A DNA stretch of 55,320 bases from Oceanicola sp. S124 (GTDB lineage Bacteria > Pseudomonadota > Alphaproteobacteria > Rhodobacterales > Rhodobacteraceae), in NCBI RefSeq assembly GCF_000220565.1, contig NZ_AFPM01000275.1:1-55320 (forward strand), read 5' to 3'. Under the pieces are notes generated by a model, which saw nothing but the letters and a program-made list of their open reading frames with translations, did no database searches and was not told the origin of the DNA. A program made the position numbers and the translations under genes. Positions 35,789 through 48,569 of this stretch are shown here, piece by piece. Positions within the stretch are counted from its first letter, which is position 1; each line of letters opens with the position of its first letter.

Positions 35789-37740
35789 GCCGTGGCCTCC
35801 TCCTCGGATTCGAGGCGGATCAGGGCGGCACCGGCCTCGACCTGGCTGCCCTCGGGCAGCAGGATCTCGGCGATGACACCGTCTCGCGGGGCGCTCAGCG
35901 CATGTTCCATCTTCATGGCCTCGAGGATAGCCAGCGGCTGGCCCGCTGCAACCCTGTCGCCCGCAGCGGCGGACAGGCGGCGCAACAGACCCGGCATCGG
36001 GGCAAGGATGATCTCGCCGCCCGGCCCCTCGGCGGCCTCGGCGCCGGGGCGCAGGATCTCGACAAGGCGCGGCGCGCCGTCAAACAGGGTGATGCGGTCG
36101 CCCGAGAGGTGCCAGGCCGGGGCGTAGTGGCCCGCGATCTGCCAGGCTCCGGCCCAGCTGAGCGTGTGGCGAGCCTCGCCCAGGGCCACGACATGACACT
36201 CGGGGGCCGGGATCTCGACGCTGGCCAGCACCTCGTCGTCACCGGCGCGCAGGCGGACCTGGTGGCGCAGGGGGGACCAGAGGCTGAAGCCGCGCCGGGC
36301 TGCGGGCGGTCCGGCCAGGCCGAGGGCGATCAGCGCTGCCCAGGCCAGGTCGGCACCACTCACACCCGCGGGGGCACAGAGCTGCGCCGCGCCGCGTTCG
36401 ATCAGCCCGGTATCCAGCTGGCCGGCGCGCACCTGCGGATCGGCCAGCAGCGCCTGAAGGAAGCCGAGGTTGGTGGTGCAGTCCGCCAGCTCGACCTGCC
36501 GCAGCCCCGAGAGCAGGCGCTGGAAGGCGATCTCCCGCGTGGGACCATGGGCGATCAGCTTGGCGATCATCGGATCATAGTGCGGCGAGATCTCGTCGCC
36601 CTCCCGCACGCCGGTATCGACCCGGAGGCCCTCGGGGAAGGAGAGCCGCTCCAGCCGCCCGGTCGCGGGCAGGAAGCCCGCCGCCGCATCCTCGGCATAG
36701 AGGCGCGCCTCGACCGCATGGCCGGACAGGCCGATCTGGTCCTGCTGCAACGGCAGCCCCTCACCCGCGGCCAGCCGGATCTGCCATTCCACCAGGTCCA
36801 GCCCGGTGACCGCCTCGGTAACGGGATGTTCGACCTGCAGGCGGGTGTTCATCTCCATGAACCAGAAGCCGTCGGGGCGCAGCCCGTCCGAGCCGTCGGC
36901 GATGAATTCCACCGTGCCGGCACCGCGATAGCCGATGGCCTCGGCGGCGCGGCAGGCGGCCTTGGTCATGGCGGCGCGGGTCTCGGGCGGGATGTCGGGC
37001 GCCGGGGCCTCCTCGATCACCTTCTGGTGGCGGCGCTGAAGCGAACAGTCCCGTTCATAGAGATGCACCGCGCGGATCCCGTCCCCGAAGACCTGCACCT
37101 CGACATGGCGGGGGTCGCGGATCAGCTTCTCGACCAGCATGGCGGGATTGCCGAAGGCGCCCTGCGCCTCGGCCTGCGCGGCGGCGAGCGCGGAGGTGAA
37201 ATCCTCGGGCCGGTCGACCCGACGCATCCCCTTGCCGCCGCCCCCGGCCACGGCCTTCAGCAGGACGGGATAGCCGATGCGCCCGGCCTCGGCGGCCAGA
37301 TGGGAAGGATCCTGATTGTCGCCGTGATAGCCCGGCACGACGGGCACCCCTGCCTCCTCCATCAGCGCCTTGGCGGCGCCCTTCAGGCCCATGGCGCGGA
37401 TCGCCTGCGCCGAGGGGCCGATGAAGGTGATCCCCGCCGCGTCCAGCGCCTCGACGAAATCCGGGTTCTCGGACAGGAAGCCATAGCCCGGATGCACCGC
37501 CTGCGCGCCCGTGGCCTGCGCCGCCGCGACGATGCGGTCGATGCGCAGGTAGCTTTCGGACGGAGCCGCGCCGCCGAGGCAGACCACCTCGTCGGCCATG
37601 GCCACATGCCGCGCCTGCCGGTCGGCGTCGGAGCAGACGGCGACGGTGGAAATCCCCATGGCACGGGCCGAGGCGATGACCCGGCAGGCGATCTCGCCCC
37701 GGTTTGCCACGAGGATCTTGTCGAAAAGCCGCTCAGCCAT
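35785..37740 (-). CDS. liuD: Methylcrotonyl-CoA carboxylase, biotin-carrying alpha subunit
   Basis: The alpha subunit carboxylates biotin with ATP and bicarbonate for 3-methylcrotonyl-CoA carboxylation. Residues 1-450 are a biotin carboxylase: KILVANRGEIACRVI, the ATP-grasp Gly loop AVAGGGGKGMRRV and EMNTRLQVEHPVTE. The C-terminal carrier domain has LEAMKMEH with the biotinyl lysine at about residue 610. Length is 651 residues. AAGGAGG precedes the ATG. BirA encoded at 13515-14279 could biotinylate it. Confidence 0.95.
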   Translation of the reverse strand: MAERLFDKILVANRGEIACRVIASARAMGISTVAVCSDADRQARHVAMADEVVCLGGAAPSESYLRIDRIVAAAQATGAQAVHPGYGFLSENPDFVEALDAAGITFIGPSAQAIRAMGLKGAAKALMEEAGVPVVPGYHGDNQDPSHLAAEAGRIGYPVLLKAVAGGGGKGMRRVDRPEDFTSALAAAQAEAQGAFGNPAMLVEKLIRDPRHVEVQVFGDGIRAVHLYERDCSLQRRHQKVIEEAPAPDIPPETRAAMTKAACRAAEAIGYRGAGTVEFIADGSDGLRPDGFWFMEMNTRLQVEHPVTEAVTGLDLVEWQIRLAAGEGLPLQQDQIGLSGHAVEARLYAEDAAAGFLPATGRLERLSFPEGLRVDTGVREGDEISPHYDPMIAKLIAHGPTREIAFQRLLSGLRQVELADCTTNLGFLQALLADPQVRAGQLDTGLIERGAAQLCAPAGVSGADLAWAALIALGLAGPPAARRGFSLWSPLRHQVRLRAGDDEVLASVEIPAPECHVVALGEARHTLSWAGAWQIAGHYAPAWHLSGDRITLFDGAPRLVEILRPGAEAAEGPGGEIILAPMPGLLRRLSAAAGDRVAAGQPLAILEAMKMEHALSAPRDGVIAEILLPEGSQVEAGAALIRLESEEEATA

Positions 37741-37752
37741 GCCGTGCCTCCT

Positions 37753-38731
37753 TCATGTCCTTTGCCAGCCGCCGCCCAGCAGCGCCTCGGCCTCGGTGAC
37801 CATGCCGGTCAGGATCTCTGCCGCCGGGCGGATCCGGTGCAGCAGCCCGATGCCCTCGCCGACGATCGGGCCGGCGATGTCCGCATCGCCCTCTGCTGCC
37901 GCCGCTCGCCAGCGCGCCAGCGCCTGCGCGTCGGCGGCCAGGGCGTCAAGCCGCCCCTCCCAGTCCTCCTGGAAGGGGGTGCGCATGCCGCGCAGGTCGA
38001 AGCCCTCGGGCCAGTCGATCCCCCGCGCCACGTCCCAGAGATGGGACCGGTAAGTCGCATCCCCCGAGGCCGCCATGGCCGCCCGTCGCTGCCCCTCGGG
38101 CACCAGCGCCTCGTCCGAAGCCCAGAAGGCGGTGCCGCAAAGCACACCCTCAGCCCCCAGCATCAGCGCCGCCGCAAGGCCGCGCCCGTCGGCGATGCCA
38201 CCGGCGGGCCAGCAGCAGTACCTCGGGCGCCTCGCGGGCCAGCAGGTCGGCCAGCTCGGCCACCAGAGAGAAGGTGCCCCGGCGCGCGCCATGGCCACCG
38301 GCCTCGCTGCCCTGGGCGACCAGCGCCACCGCCCCGGCGGAGAGCGCGGCGCGCGCCTGCGCCAGGTCCTGCACCTGCGCCATCACCGGCACCCCGGCGT
38401 CCTGCGCCATTGCGGCAAAGCGCGCCATCTCGCCGAACGACAGGAACAGCACCGCCGGATCGCGCGCCAGCACCTCGGCCAGCAGGGCCTCGCCCGGGGC
38501 GCCGGCCTGCGCCAGCTTCCAGCTGATGAAACCCATGCCGGTGCGCGCATTGCCCGCCTCGGCCAGCTCGTGCCGGATCCAGTCGGCCTCGCCGTAGCCA
38601 CCGCCGATCAGCCCAAGCCCCCCGGCGCCCGAGACCGCCGCCGCCAGCCGCCCCCCCGCCACCCGGGCCATGGGGGCGGAAACGACCGGATGGTCGATCC
38701 CGAATCTCTCTGTCAGTCGTGTGCGGATCAT
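37753..38731 (-). pseudogene. Nitronate monooxygenase-like gene with a +1 frameshift
   Basis: The N-terminal two-thirds (from 38731) read MIRTRLTERFGIDHPVVSAP, GGLGLIGGGYGEADW and VALVAQGSEAGGHGARRG, an FMN-dependent nitronate monooxygenase (2-nitropropane dioxygenase) fold. After EVLLLA the frame is lost. The expected phosphate-binding continuation AGGIADGRGLAAALMLGAEG is intact in another frame and runs to 37753. One extra base in GGG at 38206-38208 explains it. The joined product would be about 325 residues. It could be a true pseudogene or a sequencing or assembly error in a short homopolymer. The gene lies between the two MCC genes. Confidence 0.85.
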
Positions 38732-38842
38732 CCTGCCTTCCTCCGGGACGGGCGCGGCGCCCTGCCCCTGTCAGCTTGCGTCGGACGGGCGCGCGGCCTG
38801 ACCGGGGCGGCGCCCCCTGCCCCGGGCGCGCCCCGCGCGACA

Positions 38843-40444
<1,602 letters not shown>

Positions 40445-40450
40445 CTGCCC

Positions 40451-40945
40451 TCAGCCCTCCGACCAGGCGGTATCGAGATAAAGGGCCTGCTCCCCGGTCA
40501 TCCGCATCAGGCAGGATACCGCAGCCGGCCCGGCGCCGGTGCCGCCGCCCCATTGACTGCCCTCGAAGGCGCAGGTTGCGTCGCGGAAGGCGATCCAGGC
40601 GCGCTGCATGTCGCGCAGGGCGGTTTCGGTGCCGCCGGGCCCGCCAGCGGCATCGAAGTCCCCCGCGCGCTGGCGCAAGGCGCCGTAGCGCGCGTTCAGG
40701 ATCCCGTCCCAGTAGTCCCGTTCACGATCAAGGCAGCCCCCCATGCCGACGGTGGAATACCCCCCCTCGCTGGTCTCCATGCAGAGCTCCGCGGAGCGCC
40801 CGATACAGCCGCGCGGGTCGCCGCCCTCGTCCACCTGCGCCAGGCAGGACTCGGTCGCCTCGTCGGAATAAGTCAGCTCCTGCGCCATCGCGGGGCCGGC
40901 AGGCACGGCAAGCGCCGCCAGCAGGATCATCCATGTCTTCATCAT
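40451..40945 (-). CDS. Exported LprI/DUF1311-like protein
   Basis: A 164-residue secreted protein. The signal peptide MMKTWMILLAALAVPAGPAM is followed by AQEL. The mature domain has spaced Cys residues and GGCLDRERDYWDGILNARYG, the LprI/DUF1311 hallmark of lysozyme-inhibitor-like proteins. ATG codons at 40945 and 40942 are both possible. It lies inside the liu operon, 6 bases before MCC beta, although no link to leucine catabolism is evident. Confidence 0.8.
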   Translation of the reverse strand: MMKTWMILLAALAVPAGPAMAQELTYSDEATESCLAQVDEGGDPRGCIGRSAELCMETSEGGYSTVGMGGCLDRERDYWDGILNARYGALRQRAGDFDAAGGPGGTETALRDMQRAWIAFRDATCAFEGSQWGGGTGAGPAAVSCLMRMTGEQALYLDTAWSEG

Positions 40946-41234
40946 CTCGTTCCCATCTCCTTGCGCGGGACATGCCGCGCCGGGTTCCGGGGGTGCCGGA
41001 TCCCATCGCCCGGACCTGCCCGGTCACCACGCCCTGCGACAGGCAGAGCCCGTGCCTCGCCGACCCGACAAGGCCCTGAGCCGGATATAGGGCTGGCCGC
41101 GGCCCCGTCCGGTGGGACCCGGGTAGGGTCGCCATGCCCCGGGTCCGAACCGTCCGCTCCGCCGAGACCGGTCAGCCCGGGGCCGATCCTTGCGGCGCGA
41201 CCACGTCCGATACCGGCAGGGGCGCCTCCAGGGA
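40946..41234. other. Gap within the liu operon with no supported gene
   Basis: The 289 bases between the isovaleryl-CoA dehydrogenase stop and the LprI-like start carry no reading frame with family resemblance and no clear hairpin that I can see. Confidence 0.5.
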
Positions 41235-42398
41235 TCATGTCATCGCCGCCATCAGCTCGCGCCCGATCAGCATCCGGCGGATCTCCGAGGTGCCTGCGCC
41301 GATCTCCATCAGCTTGGCATCGCGGAACAGCCGCGCCACCGGCGCATCGGCAAGGAAGCCAGCCCCGCCAAGCGCCTGCACTGCCTGATGGGCCACCACC
41401 ATCGCCTCTTCGCTGGCATAGAGCACGCAACCCGCCGCATCGGCGCGCGTCACCTCGCCCCGGTCGCAGGCCCGGGCCACCTCGTAGACATAGGCGCGGG
41501 CCGAGTTCAGCTTGACGTACATGTCGGCGATCTTGCCCTGCATCAGCTGGAAATTCCCGATCGGCTGGCCGAACTGGCGGCGCTCGGCGACATAGGGCAT
41601 GACCTCGTCGAGGCAGGCCGCCATGATCCCGGTGCCGATCCCCGAGAGCACCACGCGCTCGTAATCGAGGCCCGACATCAGCACCGCGACGCCCCGCCCC
41701 TCTTCGCCCAGCACGTTCTCGAAGGGCACCTCGACATTGTCGAAGATCAGCTCGGCGGTGTTGGAACCCCGCATCCCCAGCTTGTCGAAATGCGGCGAGG
41801 TGCTGAACCCGGCCATGCTCTTCTCGATCAGGAAGGCCGTCATGCCCTTGCTGCCCGCCTCGGGGTCGGTCTTGGCATAGACCACCAGCGTGTCGGCATC
41901 GGGGCCGTTGGTGATCCAGTACTTGTTGCCGTTCAGCACATAGCGGTCGTTCTTCTTCTCGGCCCGCAGCTTCATCGAGACCACGTCCGACCCCGCCCCG
42001 GGTTCCGACATCGCCAGCGCGCCGACATGTTCGCCCGAGATCAACCCGGGCAGATACCGGCGCTTCTGTTCTTCGGTGCCGTTCAGCTTGATCTGGTTGA
42101 CGCAGAGGTTGGAATGGGCGCCATAGCTGAGAGAGACCGAGGCCGAGGCCCGCGCGATCTCTTCCACCGCGACCACATGGGCCAGGTAGCCAAGGCCGGT
42201 GCCGCCGTACTCTTCCCCGACGGTCAGGCCCAGCAGGCCCATGTCCCCCATCTCGCGCCAGAGCGCGGCGGGAAATGCGTTGCTGGCGTCGATCTCGGCG
42301 GCCAGCGGTTTCACCCGGGCCTGGGCCCAGTCATGCACGGCCTCGCGCAGGGCATTCACGTCCTCGCCAAGATCCATGCGGAGCGATGCGGTGAACAT
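41235..42398 (-). CDS. liuA: Isovaleryl-CoA dehydrogenase
   Basis: This FAD flavoenzyme oxidises isovaleryl-CoA to 3-methylcrotonyl-CoA, the first committed step of the operon. The 387-residue protein has [39 protein letters not shown] and, in [15 protein letters not shown], the Glu that matches the catalytic base of isovaleryl-CoA dehydrogenases. The C-terminus has the FAD-binding QALGGAGFL and [11 protein letters not shown]. The ATG at 42398 has AAGGAGGAG upstream; a promoter and operator lie just before it. Confidence 0.94.
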   Translation of the reverse strand: MFTASLRMDLGEDVNALREAVHDWAQARVKPLAAEIDASNAFPAALWREMGDMGLLGLTVGEEYGGTGLGYLAHVVAVEEIARASASVSLSYGAHSNLCVNQIKLNGTEEQKRRYLPGLISGEHVGALAMSEPGAGSDVVSMKLRAEKKNDRYVLNGNKYWITNGPDADTLVVYAKTDPEAGSKGMTAFLIEKSMAGFSTSPHFDKLGMRGSNTAELIFDNVEVPFENVLGEEGRGVAVLMSGLDYERVVLSGIGTGIMAACLDEVMPYVAERRQFGQPIGNFQLMQGKIADMYVKLNSARAYVYEVARACDRGEVTRADAAGCVLYASEEAMVVAHQAVQALGGAGFLADAPVARLFRDAKLMEIGAGTSEIRRMLIGRELMAAMT

Positions 42399-42417
42399 CG
42401 GGCTCCTCCTTCCCATA

Positions 42418-42431
42418 TGAACACTCGTTCA
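42418..42431 (-). promoter_or_regulatory. Palindromic operator of the liu operon
   Basis: TGAAC-N4-GTTCA, a 14-base perfect inverted repeat directly downstream of the -10 box and upstream of the ribosome site of isovaleryl-CoA dehydrogenase. The spacing fits a repressor site of the TetR type, but no regulator gene is adjacent, so the binding protein is unknown. Confidence 0.6.
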
Positions 42432-42460
42432 CCCTAGGAGGCTCCTGCCCCCGCCGTCAA
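42431..42460 (-). promoter_or_regulatory. Candidate promoter of the liu operon
   Basis: On the minus strand TTGACG (42460-42455), 18 bases and TAGGGT (42436-42431), a usual alphaproteobacterial housekeeping promoter. Transcription would begin inside the palindrome. Confidence 0.65.
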
Positions 42461-42506
42461 GCGGCGCGCGCGGACAGGCGGACCGCCGCCGGCCCCGGGC
42501 CTGACG

Positions 42507-42527
42507 GCGATTTCACCCTGAAATCGC
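42507..42527. repeat. Perfect 9-bp stem-loop between liuA and aminotransferase genes
   Basis: GCGATTTCA-CCC-TGAAATCGC, a perfect inverted repeat 77 bases after the aminotransferase stop. It may act as a terminator-like 3' end of that gene; there is no T run. Confidence 0.55.
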
Positions 42528-42603
42528 ATGGGATCGCTTGCGCCGCAGGCGCGCGACTGGGTCACGCCCGACCAGAGGGGACGCAACGTCAGGCAGGAAG
42601 CGC

Positions 42604-43800
42604 TCAGCCCCGGGCCTGGTAGACTGCTCCGACCTCTGCCCGGATGATCCGCGCCAGTTGGGCGCAGTCTTTCAGGCTGAAGGTCAGCGGCAGGCGCATG
42701 TCCATCAGCCCCGAGAGCACCCGGTCGGTCTGCGGCATCGGCGCATGCTCCGCGTAGCGCCAGCTGTCGTAGCGCGAGGTGAAGCCCAGGGGCTCGGCGG
42801 CACCGAACCATTTCAGCTCGACCCCCCGCGCGGCGCAACGCGACAGGACCTCGCGCACCGCCTCCTCGGCCCAGCCGGGCAGCAGGAACTGGATCGACGA
42901 GCCGACATAGGTCTCGGCCTCGGGCCGCTCGACGATCTTCAGGCCCGGGGTGCCGCGCAGCCCTTCCTCGACCACGCCGTAGCGCGCGTTCCAGGCCGCG
43001 CATTGCGCCCCGAGCGTCCTCAGCTGCGGGCGCAGCACCGCCGCGCGCAGGTTGTCCATCCGCCCCGAGATGTTCGGGGTCTCGTATTTCACCCGCTCGA
43101 AGACCTCCGGCCCCGGCGCCGCAAGGTGGCGCCCGTACAGCATGTAGCTGCCCGACAGGATGATCGCCCGCGCCGCGACCTCGGCGTCATCGGTGATCAG
43201 GAAACCGCCCTCACCCGAGTTCATGTGCTTGTAGGTCTGGGTCGAGTAGCAACCGACCAGCCCCTGCCGCCCCGAGGCCTGCCCGTTCCAGGCCGCCCCC
43301 ATGGTGTGGGCGCAGTCCTCGACCACCTTGACGCCCGCCGCGTCGCAGATCGCCATCAGCCGGTCCATGTCGCAGAGATGGCCGCGCATGTGCGACAGCA
43401 GCAGCACCCGCGCCGCGCCGATCTTGGCCTGAAGGTCATCGAGGTCGATCACCAGGTCCTCGGTCACCTCCACATAGACCGGGCGCCCGCCGACAGCGGC
43501 AATGGCGCCCGGCACCGGGGCCAGGGTGAAGGCATTGGTCAGCACCGGCTCGCCCGGCCTCACCCCGACCGCACGCAGCGCCGTGGTGATCGCGATCCCG
43601 CCCGAGCCGGTGGCCAAGGCATACCGTGCCCCCGTCAGCTCGGCGAACTCCTTCTCCAGCAGCGCCACCTCACCCACTTCGTCAGGCAGGGTGTTGTAGC
43701 GGTGCAGACGGCCTGAGCGCATGACGCGGACGGCGGCCTCGATCGCCTCTTCGGGGATCGGCTCCTGCTGGGTGAAACTGCCGGTGAAACGCTCGCTCAT
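42604..43800 (-). CDS. DegT/DnrJ/EryC1/StrS-family aminotransferase
   Basis: A PLP-dependent enzyme of 398 residues. The PLP-phosphate region GSGGIAITTALRAVGV, the pyridine-nitrogen Asp in VVEDCAHTMGAAW (about residue 162) and the Schiff-base Lys in QTYKHMNSGEGGF (Lys191) are all present, so it should be active. The family aminates nucleotide-linked or free sugars and related ketones; the exact substrate cannot be told. It follows the gph-like gene by 10 bases and is probably co-transcribed. No sugar-nucleotide cluster surrounds it. Confidence 0.85.
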   Translation of the reverse strand: MSERFTGSFTQQEPIPEEAIEAAVRVMRSGRLHRYNTLPDEVGEVALLEKEFAELTGARYALATGSGGIAITTALRAVGVRPGEPVLTNAFTLAPVPGAIAAVGGRPVYVEVTEDLVIDLDDLQAKIGAARVLLLSHMRGHLCDMDRLMAICDAAGVKVVEDCAHTMGAAWNGQASGRQGLVGCYSTQTYKHMNSGEGGFLITDDAEVAARAIILSGSYMLYGRHLAAPGPEVFERVKYETPNISGRMDNLRAAVLRPQLRTLGAQCAAWNARYGVVEEGLRGTPGLKIVERPEAETYVGSSIQFLLPGWAEEAVREVLSRCAARGVELKWFGAAEPLGFTSRYDSWRYAEHAPMPQTDRVLSGLMDMRLPLTFSLKDCAQLARIIRAEVGAVYQARG

Positions 43801-43810
43801 GCCTTGGCCC

Positions 43811-44473
43811 TCACAGGTTCAGCCCGGCCACCACGCCGGGCAGGTCATCGAAATGGGCCAACAGCCCCTCGGGCTGCAGCGCCGCCATCTGGTCAGCCGC
43901 AGGACCGAATTCCACCAGGATCGAGGGCACACCGGCGGCCCGCGCCGTCTCGCGGTCGGTCACGGTATCCCCGACCAGGCAGCAGCGCCCCGGATCGCCC
44001 CCGGCCCGCCGCGCGGCCTCGCGCAGGGGCTCGGGATCGGGTTTCTTCACCGCCAGCGTATCCGCCCCGACCAGCGCACCGAATTCCGCCAGCACGCCGA
44101 GATCCTGCAACAGCTGGCGGGCATGGGCCTCGGGCTTGTTGGTGCAGATCGCCACCGCGAAACCATCCGACTTCAGCCGCTCCACCGCCTCCATGGCCCC
44201 GGGATAGATCCGGCTGTGGGTCGAGAGATCCGCCGCATAGGCCGCCAGCAACTGCGGATAGAGGCGCGAGATCTCGTCCTCGTCCCCGGCGATCCCGAGC
44301 CGCTCGAAGCCGGCGCGCAGCATGGCACGCCCCCCGCGCAGCGCGGTGCCGGCATCCGCGGCGCCCAGCACGTCGCCATGCCCTTCGGCGCGGAAACAGG
44401 CATTGGCAGCCGCCAGCAGGTCGCCGCTGGTATCGGCCAGGGTTCCGTCCAGATCGAAGACAACCGCCCGCAT
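43811..44473 (-). CDS. gph: Phosphoglycolate phosphatase (HAD family)
   Basis: A 220-residue HAD phosphatase that would hydrolyse 2-phosphoglycolate. Motif I is VFDLDGTLADTS, motif II ICTNKP, motif III the Lys in VKKPDPEPL and motif IV LVGDTVTDRETARAAG. The start at 44473 gives the standard length; much longer frames run upstream antisense to glmU. Assignment within the HAD family rests on overall similarity, so a different phosphate ester is possible. Confidence 0.87.
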   Translation of the reverse strand: MRAVVFDLDGTLADTSGDLLAAANACFRAEGHGDVLGAADAGTALRGGRAMLRAGFERLGIAGDEDEISRLYPQLLAAYAADLSTHSRIYPGAMEAVERLKSDGFAVAICTNKPEAHARQLLQDLGVLAEFGALVGADTLAVKKPDPEPLREAARRAGGDPGRCCLVGDTVTDRETARAAGVPSILVEFGPAADQMAALQPEGLLAHFDDLPGVVAGLNL

Positions 44474-44567
44474 CCGCGCTCCTTCCGCCCGGGTCCGGCC
44501 CGGCAGGCTTTCGCCGCCAATGTTGCGGAGCGAAACCCAAGTTGATCGCGCCCCGACCCCCGTGGCC

Positions 44568-44595
44568 TTGCGCCCTTTGGGTTCTCGGATAAAAC
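44568..44595 (+). promoter_or_regulatory. Candidate glmU promoter
   Basis: TTGCGC (44568-44573), 16 bases and TAAAAC (44590-44595), about 100 bases before glmU in the divergent gap with gph. Confidence 0.4.
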
Positions 44596-44698
44596 GGGCG
44601 CCGAGAAAGAACAATGGCCGATGGCCGCGCGGGCCTCTCTGCGCGGAGCCATGGCAACAGGCAAGCTGACCCGGTGAAAGATCGGGCAAGGGGGCAAG

Positions 44699-46053
44699 AT
44701 GAGCACGGCACTGGTGATCCTGGCTGCGGGCAAGGGCACACGGATGAACTCGGACCTGCCCAAGGTCCTGCATGAAATCGCGGGGGCGCCGATGCTGGCC
44801 CATGCGATCACCTCGGGCCTGACGCTGGATCCCTCGCGGCTGGTCGTCGTCGCCGGCCATGGCGCCGAGGCGGTGACGAAGGCCGCCGAAGAGACCTGCC
44901 CGCTGGCCCAGATCGTCCTGCAGGAAGAGCAGAAGGGCACCGCCCATGCGGTCGAGCAGGCGCGTTCGGTGCTGGATGGCTTCGAGGGCGACGTCATCGT
45001 CCTTTACGGCGACACCCCCTTCATCCGCCCCGAAACGCTGGAAGCCATGCGCGAGGCCCGCGCCCGCCACGACGTGGTGGTGCTGGGCTTCGAGGCTGCC
45101 GATCCGGCCCGCTATGGGCGCCTGGTGATGGACGGGGACCGCCTTGACCGCATCGTCGAGTTCAAGGACGCTTCCGATGAAGAGCGCGCCATAACCCTTT
45201 GCAATTCCGGCCTTCTCTGCGCCCCCGGCCCGCTGCTCTTCGAGTTGCTGAGCGCCGTCGGCAACGACAATGCCGCCGGGGAATACTACCTGCCCGACGT
45301 GGTGGCGCTGGCCAATGCGCGGGGCCTCTCTTCGGGCGTCGTCACGTGTGACGAGGCCGAGACCCTCGGCGTGAACTCCCGCGCTGAACTGGCCCGCGCC
45401 GAGGCGCTGTTCCAGGCCCGTGCCCGCGCGGACGCCATGGAGAACGGCGTCACCCTGCAGGCCCCCGACACGGTCTACTTCGCCTTCGACACCTTCATCG
45501 GCGGCGACACGGTGATCGAGCCCAACGTGGTCTTCGGCCCCGGCGTCACGGTCGAGAACGGCGCGCGGATCCGCGCCTTCAGCCACCTCGAAGGCTGCCA
45601 CGTGTCGCGCGGCGGCGTCATCGGCCCCTATGCCCGCCTGCGCCCCGGCGCCGAGCTGGCCGAGGACGTCAAGATCGGCAATTTCGTCGAGATCAAGGAG
45701 GCCCGGCTGGATCGCGGCGCCAAGGTCAACCACCTCTCCTACATCGGCGATGCCGAGATCGGCGAGGGCACGAACATCGGCGCGGGCACCATCACCTGCA
45801 ACTATGACGGCGTCTTCAAGCACCAGACCCGGATCGGCGCGCGGGCCCTCATCGGCTCGAACACCATGCTGGTGGCGCCGGTCTCGGTGGGCGATGACGC
45901 AATGACCGGCTCTGGCTCGGTGATCACCACGGACGTGGAACCGGGCGCGCTGGCGCTTGGCCGCGCCAAGCAGGTGAACAAACCGGGCTTTGCGCGCAAA
46001 TTGTTCGAAATGCTGAAATACAAGAAGGCCAGTCAGGCCAAAGAGGCGGAATA

Positions 46054-46054
<1 letters not shown>
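44699..46054 (+). CDS. glmU: Bifunctional N-acetylglucosamine-1-phosphate uridyltransferase / glucosamine-1-phosphate acetyltransferase
   Basis: GlmU acetylates GlcN-1-P and couples it to UTP, making UDP-GlcNAc for peptidoglycan and LPS. The N-terminal pyrophosphorylase has LAAGKGTRMNSDLPKVLHEI, EEQKGTAHAV and LYGDTPFIRP. The C-terminal part is a left-handed beta-helix of hexapeptide repeats, with NHLSYIGDAEIGEGTNIGAG. Length is 451 residues. AAGGGGG lies upstream. Its stop overlaps the glmS ATG (TAATG). Confidence 0.97.
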
Positions 46055-47870
<1,816 letters not shown>

Positions 47871-47874
<4 letters not shown>

Positions 47875-48566
47875 GCGCGCCAACCACTCTTGAGGCGGCC
47901 CTTGAGCTGCTGAAGACCCATGCCGAGCCCGAGAAGGCCGACGGCATGGCGGCCTATCACAAGGTCGCGCGGCCCTACCTCGGCGTCGCCAACCCGGTGC
48001 TGAACGAGCTGGCGCAGGACTGGCGGCGGGCGCTCTCGCTGCCCGAGCGGCTGTCGCTGGCCTCGGCGCTCTGGCAGAGCGACATCCACGAGGCGCGGGT
48101 GGTGGCGGCCAAGCTGCTGACCCAGGCGCGGATCAAGCCCTCGGATGCCGAGGCCTGGTGGATGATCTGTTCCTGGGTGCCCGAGTTCGACGCCTGGGCG
48201 ATTGCCGATCACGCCTGCATGGCCGGGCAGCGCCGCGTCATGGCCGACCTGTCGCGCCTGGACGAGATCGCCGCCTGGACCACCCACGACCACCTCTGGA
48301 CCAAGCGCGCGGCGCTGGTGATCACCCTCGGCCTGGCGCGGCTGAACCACCCCGATGCGGCGCAGATGGCCGCGCGCGAGAAGGTGCTGGGCTGGGCGGC
48401 GGACTATGTCGCCGACGACCGCTGGTTCATCCAGAAGGCGGTGGCCTGGTGGCTGCGGGATCTCTCCAAGCATGACGCCGAGCGGGTGCGCGCCTTCCTC
48501 GATGCCCATGGCGACGGGATGCGCGGCTTTGCCCGCAAGGAAGCCGGGAAATACCTGCGCGACTGA
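47871..48566 (+). CDS. DNA alkylation repair protein (AlkD-like HEAT repeats)
   Basis: A 231-residue all-helical protein of the DNA alkylation repair family, which removes bulky or positively charged alkylated bases. Visible segments are RPYLGVANPVLNELAQDW, LWQSDIHEARVVAAKLL, WTTHDHLWTKRAALVITLGL and WFIQKAVAWWLRDLSKHD. The start at 47871 overlaps the glmS stop (ATGA); an open frame continues upstream inside glmS but is a shadow. Activity is predicted from the family. Confidence 0.85.
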
Positions 48567-48569
48567 GGC

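Noticed and set aside
40942-41430. Possible small gene in the gap before the LprI-like gene
   Set aside because: The minus-strand frame is Gly/Arg/Asp-rich, partly antisense-like within liuA, and has no motif or ribosome site.
44474-45823. Extension of the gph frame across glmU
   Set aside because: It is antisense to glmU and adds only low-complexity sequence before the HAD motif I.
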